This document shows positions 1-5,177 of a DNA stretch of 8,386 nt, piece by piece (the stretch's first letter is position 1; each line of letters begins with the position of its first letter). Below the pieces are notes generated by a model. The model worked only from the letters and a program-made list of their open reading frames with translations. It made no database searches and was not told the origin of the DNA. The translations under genes were made by a program, and so were the position numbers. This DNA is from Bifidobacteriaceae bacterium (GTDB lineage Bacteria > Actinomycetota > Actinomycetes > Actinomycetales > WQXJ01): assembly GCA_031255075.1 (NCBI GenBank), contig JAIRTF010000105.1:1-8386 (forward strand), written 5' to 3'.

Positions 1-1080
1 GTAGGCGCCCTGATTGGCCTGCCTATGTTCTTCGAGGTTGGCCTAGTCCTGCTTATCCCGGTCATCCTGTTGGTCGTCAAGCGCTCCGGGCTGCCGCTGA
101 TGCGTGTGGCTATCCCGACTCTGGCCGGGTTGAGCACAATGCACGGGTTGGTGCCGCCGCACCCCGGTCCGCTAGCCGCCCTGGCCAACTTCGATAACGG
201 CTACCTGGGCCTGAGCTTGTTGTTTGGCATACTGATCGCGAGCCCGACCGTGATTGTCTCCGGTCCCTTGTTCTCCATCCTGGCAGCTCGGTGGGTGCCC
301 GTAGGAGTACCCGCGTCGATGAACGCGCTGATCGGTTCCGCAACCGGGGACGGCTTTGGTGACGAGGATTCCGCCGATGCCGCCACGAAGCGCGCGCGGC
401 CGTCGTTCGGTGCGGCGGTGACCTGTGTGTTGCTGCCGGTGGTGCTGATGCTGGCCAACGCGATCTATGAGATCGCCAATCCGGTGCCGGCCGGGAGCGA
501 GGACAGCAGCTGGATGGGGACCGTGCTTGGGTTTGTTGGCAGGCCGACTGTGGCGCTCGCGATTGCGCTGCTGGTTGGAATGGTGGTGCTGGGCCGTGGC
601 GGCAAGATGCCTTGGTCCAAGGTCAACGACTCCGCGGCTTCCGGGCTGCCCGCGATCGCCGGGATCATCCTGATTGTTGGTGCTGGTGGCGGCCTCAAGG
701 GTGTGCTGGTGGACACTGGTATCGGTGATGTGATCGCGCGTTTCGTGGAGGACTCTGCCATCCCGATCACGCTGCTTGCCTGGGTGGTGGCCGTGATTGT
801 GCGCATCGCGACCGGTTCCGCAACCGTTTCAATCGTGACCACAGCGGGGATTCTCGCGCCGGCCGCTGCCGGGCTAGGTAGCGTCCAGGTGTCGCTGCTG
901 GTGCTGGCAATCGGTGCCGGATCGCTCTTCCTGTCCCATGTCAATGACGCCGGATTCTGGCTGGTCAAGGAGTACATGGGTGTTTCCGTGGGACAGAACT
1001 TCAAGACTTGGTCGCTGATGGAATGCATTTTGTCTGCGACCGCTCTCGTGTTTGTACTGATCGTCGACATATTTGTATGA
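1..1080 (+). CDS. gntP: GntP-family gluconate permease, 3' part (5' end outside window)
   Basis: An inner-membrane gluconate:H+ symporter of the GntP family, which brings gluconate into the cell for phosphorylation by the kinase encoded next door. The reading frame is open from base 1, and residues before the first in-window Met (base 25) already match the family, so the gene starts upstream. About 359 residues are present; family members are usually about 440-460, so roughly the first fifth is missing. Visible hallmarks are GLPMFFEVG near the left edge, the motif MHGLVPPHPGPLA (about bases 139-177), many hydrophobic transmembrane stretches, and the conserved C-terminal stretch SHVNDAGFWLVKEYMG. 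The stop codon lies 10 bp before the next gene, whose ribosome binding site overlaps this gene's end, so the two are almost certainly co-transcribed. Substrate could be a related sugar acid, but the neighbour argues for gluconate. Confidence 0.93.
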   Translation, partial: VGALIGLPMFFEVGLVLLIPVILLVVKRSGLPLMRVAIPTLAGLSTMHGLVPPHPGPLAALANFDNGYLGLSLLFGILIASPTVIVSGPLFSILAARWVPVGVPASMNALIGSATGDGFGDEDSADAATKRARPSFGAAVTCVLLPVVLMLANAIYEIANPVPAGSEDSSWMGTVLGFVGRPTVALAIALLVGMVVLGRGGKMPWSKVNDSAASGLPAIAGIILIVGAGGGLKGVLVDTGIGDVIARFVEDSAIPITLLAWVVAVIVRIATGSATVSIVTTAGILAPAAAGLGSVQVSLLVLAIGAGSLFLSHVNDAGFWLVKEYMGVSVGQNFKTWSLMECILSATALVFVLIVDIFV

Positions 1081-1090
1081 GGAGTGAGTC

Positions 1091-2545
1091 ATGGCTGATG
1101 ACACTGACAAAGAAACCAAAGTAAGTACTGGTACGACCACCAAGGTGATGGGCGACCAGATCCGGATCGTGGTCTTCATGGGGGTCTCCGGATCCGGGAA
1201 AACCACCGCGGGCGCGCTCACGGCGGGCCGGTTGGGCTGGGATTTCGCAGAGGCGGATGACTTCCACCCTCAGGCCAACATCGCCAAGATGTCATCCGGG
1301 GTGCCTCTGACCGATGAGGACCGCCTGCCCTGGTTGCAGGATCTGCGCAAGTGGATCGACTCTGCGATCGCAGAGGGCAAGCGCGGGGTCATGACCTGCT
1401 CAGCACTGAAGCGGTCCTACCGGGACCTGTTGCGGGCGCCCGGGGTTGTGTTTGCGCACATGGCTGGTTCGCAGAAAACTGTCGAGTCGCGCCTGGGCGC
1501 GCGTCAGGGCCACTTCATGCCCGCCACCCTGCTGGCTTCCCAGTACCACGACCTGGAGGAATTCGGTCCGGACGAGGACTACGTCAGCGTTGACCTGGAC
1601 CTGGGGCTGACACCAAGCCAGGAAGTTGACATGGTGATGGCCGCCTTGGGTCTGGCTGGGCAGACGAACATGACCATGGGCTTGGTCGGGCTGGGCAAGA
1701 TGGGCGGCAACATGGCCGCCCGCCTACGCGACCGCGGCGTTGGCGTGGTGGGGTTCGATGTGGACCCGAAGTCTGGCCGGGATGTCGAATCGCTGCAGGA
1801 GTTGGTGGCCTCGTTGGCTGCGCCGCGCGTGGTCTGGACCATGGTGCCGGCCGGCGGCCCGACGGCCAAGCTGATCGAAGAGTTGCAGGATCTGCTGGAG
1901 CCAGGCGACCTGGTGATCGACGGCGGAAACTCGCCCTACCGGGATGACGCTGGTCATGCAGCGAGGCTGGCTGAGCGGGAGATCCATTTTGTCGACGCGG
2001 GTGTTTCTGGCGGCGTCTGGGGCCGCGAGAACGGTTACGCGTTGATGGTGGGCGGCGCAGCTGAGGATGTCGATCTGGCTATGCCCATTTTCAACGCTCT
2101 GACACCGGAGGGTGGCGGCTTTGTCCACGCGGGCCCGGTAGGAGCGGGGCACTACACGAAAATGGTGCACAACGGGATCGAGTACGGCATGATGCAGGCG
2201 CTGGGGGAGGGCTATGACATGCTCGGCGCATCTCGTCTTGTAACTGACCCTGATGCGGTCGTCGCATCGTGGCGTGAGGGCACTGTAGTCCGCTCGTGGC
2301 TGCTTGACCTGCTGGTTGAGGCCCTGGAGCAGAACCCCGGCTTGGCCGGCTACGCCGCCCAAGCCAATGACTCAGGGGAGGCGCGCTGGATGATTGAGAG
2401 CGCACTGGACCTGGGGGTGCCGCTCCCGGTCACCGCCGCGAGCCTCTACGCCCGCCAAACCTCGAAGCGCCCCGACAACCCGGCCATCCGGGTGGTCTCA
2501 GCACTGCGAGCCCAATTCGGCGGCCACCCGGTAGCCCGCACCTAA
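1091..2545 (+). CDS. Fused gluconokinase / 6-phosphogluconate dehydrogenase (decarboxylating)
   Basis: One open frame encodes two consecutive cytosolic enzymes. Residues about 25-190 are a GntK-type gluconokinase (ATP + gluconate to 6-phosphogluconate): P-loop GVSGSGKT at 31-38, DDFHP at 56-60, CSALKRSYRDLLR at 103-115, ARQGHF at 137-142. Residues 194-484 are a short, YqeC-type 6-phosphogluconate dehydrogenase (to ribulose 5-phosphate + CO2): dinucleotide motif GLVGLGKMG at 197-205, substrate motif DGGNS 277-281, SGG 306-308, and catalytic Lys357 and Glu364 in KMVHNGIEYG; it ends with the short-type RxQFGGH tail. Asp223 at the end of the second beta strand suggests NAD+ preference. The join is very tight (about five residues, AGQTN, before Met194). 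The start is supported by GGAG six bases upstream of ATG; the first about 20 residues are a polar extension. Each domain looks complete, so both activities are expected; that the fused product stays one chain is inference. Confidence 0.92.
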   Translation: MADDTDKETKVSTGTTTKVMGDQIRIVVFMGVSGSGKTTAGALTAGRLGWDFAEADDFHPQANIAKMSSGVPLTDEDRLPWLQDLRKWIDSAIAEGKRGVMTCSALKRSYRDLLRAPGVVFAHMAGSQKTVESRLGARQGHFMPATLLASQYHDLEEFGPDEDYVSVDLDLGLTPSQEVDMVMAALGLAGQTNMTMGLVGLGKMGGNMAARLRDRGVGVVGFDVDPKSGRDVESLQELVASLAAPRVVWTMVPAGGPTAKLIEELQDLLEPGDLVIDGGNSPYRDDAGHAARLAEREIHFVDAGVSGGVWGRENGYALMVGGAAEDVDLAMPIFNALTPEGGGFVHAGPVGAGHYTKMVHNGIEYGMMQALGEGYDMLGASRLVTDPDAVVASWREGTVVRSWLLDLLVEALEQNPGLAGYAAQANDSGEARWMIESALDLGVPLPVTAASLYARQTSKRPDNPAIRVVSALRAQFGGHPVART

Positions 2546-2571
2546 CCCCAAACCCGGTGCCTGCGCGAACG

Positions 2572-2636
2572 GGAGGTGACCTGCGCCACCCGTCCGCGCG
2601 GCATCGGCCGCCTGACTTTGGCCGGTCTGCGGGCAG
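2572..2636. repeat. Intergenic repeat, copy 1 (direct repeat bracketing the toxin-antitoxin cassette)
   Basis: Bases 2591-2622 are identical over 32 nt to 3464-3495. The similarity continues leftwards (about 15 of 19 positions, with one extra C in this copy) and more weakly rightwards (CTGCxGGCAG at the same spacing), giving a unit of about 65 bp. The core contains a small hairpin, GCGGC-ATCG-GCCGC (2600-2613), and the left flank can form a stem (ACGGG at 2569-2573 with CCCGT at 2589-2593, or GGTG/CACC inside it). It begins 26 bp after the fused gluconokinase/dehydrogenase stop and ends 13 bp before the vapC stop, so it lies between two converging genes. There is no T-run typical of an intrinsic terminator. 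It may be a REP-like intergenic element. Confidence 0.85.
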
Positions 2637-2649
2637 CTTCTGGTGGTGG

Positions 2650-3084
2650 TTAGGGGTGGGGAAGGGATGGTATGAGTTGGTGTGGTGCGCCTAGGGCGGC
2701 GTAGATGTTACGGGCTCTCGTGTCGCAGGTGATGAGGGTGAGGCTGTGTTCGCGGGCAGTGGCGGCGACGAGTCCGTCGTAGATTGAGCCGCCAACGATT
2801 CCGGTTGTGGCCAACTCTGTGAGTAGGGCGGCCTGGGTTTGAGGGGACAGGAAACGGGAACCTGGGAACTCGGTTTTGATTAGGTGGGCGGCGTTGGCTG
2901 CGGACAGGCGCTTGGGTGCGGGCAGGCGTGTCAGGACGGAGAAGGTTTCGAATTGGGCGTGTCCCGCCAGGCCGAGGTGGGCGTTGCCGACTGCGGCGCG
3001 AACGGCGGCGTGGAACTCGTGGTCCGGGTCGACAAGAGCGATTGCGGCGCTGGTGTCGAGCAGGAGGTCAGTCTTGGTCGGCAA
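2650..3084 (-). CDS. vapC: VapC-type PIN-domain ribonuclease toxin
   Basis: Toxin of a type II toxin-antitoxin pair; VapC toxins are Mg2+-dependent PIN-domain RNases that cut tRNA or rRNA when the antitoxin is lost. The 144-residue length is typical. The four acidic PIN residues are visible: Asp10 in LLLDTSAA, Glu46 in QFETFSV, Asp103 in YDGLVAATA and Asp121 in TCDTRA, so the enzyme looks intact. The start must be TTG at 3084: an in-frame TAA lies 12 nt upstream and no ATG or GTG precedes the DTSAA motif. An AAGGGA ribosome binding site sits 8 nt before the TTG, supporting it. The gene overlaps the 3' end of the antitoxin gene by 17 nt in another frame, so translation is probably coupled. The RNA target cannot be read from the sequence. 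Confidence 0.9.
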   Translation of the reverse strand: MPTKTDLLLDTSAAIALVDPDHEFHAAVRAAVGNAHLGLAGHAQFETFSVLTRLPAPKRLSAANAAHLIKTEFPGSRFLSPQTQAALLTELATTGIVGGSIYDGLVAATAREHSLTLITCDTRARNIYAALGAPHQLIPSLPHP

Positions 3085-3298
3085 GTCGGAGTTCCCTTAT
3101 TGCATCGACTGTTGTGACTTGGCCGGTGGACGGCAGGAGCAGGTGACCGTCGCGTTCGACAGGTGCAGTGGCGGGAGACTCGATCCTGACCGAGGCGCCA
3201 TCAAGGGTCACTTCGACTGGTCCGGGCACTAGCCCCACCTTGTCACGCAGAGACTTCGGGACTACCAGACGCCCAGCCAAATCAATGGTAGTTCGCAT
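3068..3298 (-). CDS. vapB: VapB-type AbrB-fold antitoxin
   Basis: Antitoxin partner of the downstream PIN toxin. Residues 1 to about 45 form a SpoVT/AbrB swapped-hairpin DNA-binding domain (MRTTIDLAGRLVVPKSLRDK, then VGLVPGPVEVTL), the variant common in actinobacterial VapB proteins. The C-terminal half (about 46-76, including HLLLPSTG and an acidic end) is the expected toxin-binding tail. At 76 residues it is of normal size. The ATG at 3298 begins exactly at the conserved domain start; there is no clear Shine-Dalgarno sequence, and the predicted leader is short (about 14 nt), so weak or leaderless initiation is possible. In such systems the antitoxin, alone or with toxin, represses its own promoter; inverted repeats spanning the start codon and promoter fit that role. 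Confidence 0.88.
   Translation of the reverse strand: MRTTIDLAGRLVVPKSLRDKVGLVPGPVEVTLDGASVRIESPATAPVERDGHLLLPSTGQVTTVDAIRELRLADQD
3093..3098 (-). promoter_or_regulatory. Ribosome binding site deciding the TTG start of vapC
   Basis: On the minus strand AAGGGA lies 8 nt upstream of the TTG at 3084, within the last codons of vapB. Because an in-frame stop closes the frame just upstream, this site and the TTG together fix the vapC start. Confidence 0.6.
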
Positions 3299-3315
3299 AC
3301 CACAACACTACCATT
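3284..3315. promoter_or_regulatory. Candidate VapB operator: 9-bp inverted repeat across the vapB start
   Basis: AATGGTAGT (3284-3292) and ACTACCATT (3307-3315) are perfect inverted repeats separated by 14 bp. The vapB ATG (3296-3298, minus strand) lies in the spacer, and one arm encodes Thr-Thr-Ile of VapB. Additional TACCA half-sites occur at 3263-3267 and 3298-3302. AbrB-fold antitoxins bind inverted repeats at their own promoter, so autoregulation is the likely role; this is inference from position and symmetry. Confidence 0.55.
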
Positions 3316-3316
3316 C

Positions 3317-3346
3317 ACTTGGTAAGCGCTGTGGTCACCAAGTCAA
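3317..3346 (-). promoter_or_regulatory. Candidate vapBC promoter with overlapping 7-bp inverted repeat
   Basis: On the minus strand TTGACT (3341-3346) is a good -35 hexamer and TACCAA (3319-3324), a weak match, could be the -10 at 16-bp spacing, giving a start near 3312 and a leader of about 14 nt. The perfect inverted repeat ACTTGGT (3317-3323) / ACCAAGT (3337-3343) covers both hexamers, so a bound repressor would occlude polymerase. It lies directly beside the 9-bp inverted repeat at the vapB start. Confidence 0.4.
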
Positions 3347-3437
3347 GGAATCGGCATTCGTCAAGCTCAACCGCCGCGTCGATCCGGGGGTGATGCGAGT
3401 TGGGGAAGAGCGGCCCTGGCGGGATTTGGGCTGGAGT

Positions 3438-3509
3438 CGGACGGTGCGGGTGGCCTACGCCACCGTCCGCGCGGCATCGGCCGCCTGACTTTGGCGTCCC
3501 TGCTGGCAG
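3438..3509. repeat. Intergenic repeat, copy 2, with 9-bp inverted repeat
   Basis: Second copy of the element found at 2572-2636, in the same orientation; the perfect 32-bp core is 3464-3495 and similarity runs about 3446-3509. Its left part forms a stronger hairpin than copy 1: CGGACGGTG (3438-3446) pairs with CACCGTCCG (3461-3469), or alternatively GGTGGC-CTAC-GCCACC (3449-3464). It lies between the vapBC promoter and the end of the convergent-side lipoprotein gene, about 30-70 bp beyond that gene's stop, so it could stop or process that transcript; no T-run is seen. Confidence 0.85.
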
Positions 3510-3538
3510 GCCGGGGAAATGGGTGGGGCCAATCCGAG

Positions 3539-4696
3539 CTAGATGTGGTCTGAGGCGGCAACCATTTGGTCCAAAGCAGTCTTGTTCCTGGCCACGAAAG
3601 CCGCTTCCAACTCCAACTGGACCTCAATGGCTGTAGCCAGGTAGTTGGTCTGCTCCCGGCAGTCGAAGTCCGCCAAGGCAATCCGAATCTCCTCCGGGGA
3701 GCCAACCAACTGCCGGTTCTGGTCCATCGTGAGAGGATCGGCCCCATTGGCCGCGGCGCCCAGTACCGATTTGGCGCCCTCGGTCTCTGCCAGTGCGAAC
3801 GCCAGAGCCGGTGAGGGCGTTCGCATCCAGGCGATGGAGATCCCCTCAGCGGCCTGTTCAGACACGTCCACACCTTTGGTCAACATGCATGAGTGCCAGT
3901 CCTGGTTGAGAGACACAACCCGGCTGTCGAGGGCAACATCTACGTCCGTCACCTGCAGGAATTCGAAGATCAGCGAGCTGAAGGTTTCGGTGAACGCTGC
4001 GGTTGGGTCCTCGATATCCGCTTCGGGGTACTTGTCCCAAGATTTCCCACGGCAACCGATGCCTACCGGGTTGTAAGGGGTGGTGGTGACCCCGTCGAAG
4101 CCCATGAGGGCGATGTTGTAGGCGCTACGCGCTGTTTCACTCAGCGTTTCGTAGTACTCGCTGTTCTTGATTTCTCCGGGCGAAGACGGTGGAGCGCCCC
4201 ATTGGGCGGGATCTAGCGGGCTCTGCAAACCGTATCCGTGTTGTTCGACCAACGTCCGGTCGCTGGGGAGGAGCGGCACAAAGATCTGGTCCTGTTCGAA
4301 GGATTGGGTGAAGTGCATCCCGTAGTCGACGGGCTCGGTTGGGTAGTAGTCAAACCCTTCGGCGGCCATGCATTCGGCAATGAGGGCCTCTGTCAGGCGG
4401 TGGCGTTCAGCGACTTCCGCCTGGAGAGCTTCTTCGTCGTAGCGGGGTCCGTCCAGGTAGGGGCCGTAGGCCGTGAAGGGCGTCTCTCCTTCGATCGGCG
4501 AAAGCGTCGACGCGGTAGGCGCTGTCGAGGGGATTTGGGTAGAAGAGGGCGCCGCGCTGTTCTCCGGGTTGGTGTGGCCGTCGTTGCTGCAGGCAACCAC
4601 CAGCATGGCCAGGCCGCAGAAGCCTGCCAGGGTCAGCTTGACGCGGGCCGAGCGTGTCTTGGTGGGGTATTGGCGGGCGGAATCCTGGGGAGCCAT
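3539..4696 (-). CDS. Predicted secreted lipoprotein of unknown function
   Basis: I do not recognise the family. The chosen ATG at 4696 gives 385 residues beginning with a basic n-region (KTRSARVK), a hydrophobic core (LTLAGFCGLAMLVV) and a lipobox LVVAC with the lipidated Cys at residue 36. The frame is open further upstream to an ATG at 4879, but those 61 residues are not protein-like and would bury the signal peptide. After the lipobox comes a Ser/Thr/Pro/Ala-rich linker (about 37-70), then a folded-looking domain with many acidic and aromatic residues. Mature-part cysteines are at 109 (AECMAAEGF), 215 (IGCRGKS), 270 (WHSCMLTKGV) and 346 (DFDCREQT), enough for two disulfides, as expected for an exported protein. 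No catalytic motif or transmembrane segment is evident. It is divergent from dnaK and not obviously linked to any neighbour in function. Confidence 0.85.
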   Translation of the reverse strand: MAPQDSARQYPTKTRSARVKLTLAGFCGLAMLVVACSNDGHTNPENSAAPSSTQIPSTAPTASTLSPIEGETPFTAYGPYLDGPRYDEEALQAEVAERHRLTEALIAECMAAEGFDYYPTEPVDYGMHFTQSFEQDQIFVPLLPSDRTLVEQHGYGLQSPLDPAQWGAPPSSPGEIKNSEYYETLSETARSAYNIALMGFDGVTTTPYNPVGIGCRGKSWDKYPEADIEDPTAAFTETFSSLIFEFLQVTDVDVALDSRVVSLNQDWHSCMLTKGVDVSEQAAEGISIAWMRTPSPALAFALAETEGAKSVLGAAANGADPLTMDQNRQLVGSPEEIRIALADFDCREQTNYLATAIEVQLELEAAFVARNKTALDQMVAASDHI

Positions 4697-4927
4697 TGGG
4701 GTCTCGCGATCCTTGCTAAGTCCACGGGCGGGGGTTTTGAGGCAAGCGTAGCGGACCAAGGCTGGTCTGCCACCCATGCCGGTGGCGCGGCATCGTGCAC
4801 CGGAGAGCCCAAAAGGTGGGACGTTCAGAAGGTGAGACAGGGCGGGGGCTGGATGCGTGGCTGGCGGGGGCACGCGCACTATGGAGAGGCGCCAAGTGAG
4901 ACGCAGATCACACTTGCGCCGACCGCA

Positions 4928-4952
4928 AACTTGAGTCGGCTAGACTCAAGTT
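4928..4952. promoter_or_regulatory. HAIR element 1 (HspR operator)
   Basis: A perfect match to the actinobacterial HAIR consensus CTTGAGT-N7-ACTCAAG at 4930-4950, with symmetry extending one more A-T pair on each side twice (9-bp arms, spacer CGGCTAG). HspR, the MerR-like heat-shock repressor, binds HAIR and represses dnaK operons in Streptomyces and mycobacteria. The site ends four bases before the candidate -35 of dnaK. The hspR gene itself, often after dnaJ, would lie outside this window. Confidence 0.93.
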
Positions 4953-4955
4953 AAT

Positions 4956-4985
4956 TTGACAGCCGGGCACCTGGAACGCCAAACT
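4956..4985 (+). promoter_or_regulatory. Candidate dnaK promoter
   Basis: A perfect TTGACA -35 hexamer (4956-4961) is followed at 18 bp by CAAACT (4980-4985), a weak -10. The pair lies between the two HAIR repeats: HAIR 1 ends just before the -35 and HAIR 2 begins inside the -10, the geometry expected for repression by HspR. A start near 4992 would give a leader of about 186 nt. The -10 assignment is uncertain. Confidence 0.5.
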
Positions 4986-5004
4986 TGAGTCGGCAAGACT
5001 CAAC
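4984..5004. promoter_or_regulatory. HAIR element 2 (HspR operator)
   Basis: CTTGAGT-CGGCAAG-ACTCAAC differs from the HAIR consensus only at the last base. It repeats 14 identical bases of HAIR 1 (AAACTTGAGTCGGC) exactly 54 bp downstream, about five helical turns, so two HspR dimers could sit on the same DNA face. It overlaps the candidate -10 and start site of dnaK. Confidence 0.88.
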
Positions 5005-5019
5005 TTGGGAGCCGCAGGT

Positions 5020-5064
5020 GGCCAGCCGGGCCCAACTTTAGCCCACCCTCGGGTCCGGCTGGTC
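5020..5064 (+). promoter_or_regulatory. Strong hairpin in the presumed dnaK leader
   Basis: Bases 5020-5033 pair with 5051-5064 over 14 uninterrupted positions (two of them G-U), closing a 17-nt loop; the core CCAGCCGG/CCGGCTGG is perfect. A further outer stem, TTGGGA (5005-5010) with TCCCAA (5074-5079), encloses it. No T-run follows, so it does not look like a simple intrinsic terminator. If transcription starts near 4992, the structure forms close to the 5' end of the dnaK mRNA and could affect its stability or elongation; the function is unknown. Confidence 0.6.
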
Positions 5065-5177
5065 CCCTGTGGTTCCCAACTGGCGAACAAGCGCCCCTGG
5101 TCGGCCCAAGGCGAGCACAATCGCCGGGCAGGGTCAGGCCGCGGGCCAACACAGACATCGGAAGGAAACTGAAAGAC

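Larger units (their letters stand above)
4697..5177. other. Divergent intergenic region between lipoprotein gene and dnaK
   Basis: No convincing gene lies in these 481 bases. The right half (4928-5177) holds the dnaK control region: two HAIR repeats, a candidate promoter, a long hairpin and the dnaK ribosome binding site (GGAAGGA ending 11 nt before ATG). The left part (4697-4927) must contain the lipoprotein promoter, but I see no strong -35/-10 pair; AAGGA about 13 nt before the lipoprotein ATG is a distant, weak ribosome binding site. Confidence 0.7.

Noticed and set aside
1670..1672. Independent start of the 6-phosphogluconate dehydrogenase at Met194
   Set aside because: No Shine-Dalgarno sequence is seen upstream and the frame is continuous with the kinase; internal initiation remains possible but unsupported.
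2641..2669. G-run cluster that could form a G-quadruplex at the vapC 3' end
   Set aside because: Only three runs of three or more Gs are close together; a fourth is missing, so a stable three-tier quadruplex is not supported.
2572..3509. The two repeats as a CRISPR array or insertion-sequence ends
   Set aside because: There are only two copies, 873 bp apart, in direct rather than inverted orientation, with no transposase or cas-like gene between them.
4779..4803. Possible third copy of the intergenic repeat
   Set aside because: Only 11 bases (GCGCGGCATCG) are shared with the 32-bp core; a CCGGTG/CACCGG stem surrounds them, but the match is too short to separate from chance in GC-rich DNA.
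4697..4879. Upstream extension of the lipoprotein to an ATG at 4879
   Set aside because: The extra 61 residues look non-coding and would place the signal peptide internally; the ATG at 4696 gives a normal lipoprotein start.
4238..4954. Plus-strand open frame of 238 codons opposite the lipoprotein gene and running through the intergenic region
   Set aside because: Its translation is low-complexity Gly/Arg/Val, it runs into the HAIR 1 operator, and the opposite strand has a convincing signal peptide and lipobox.
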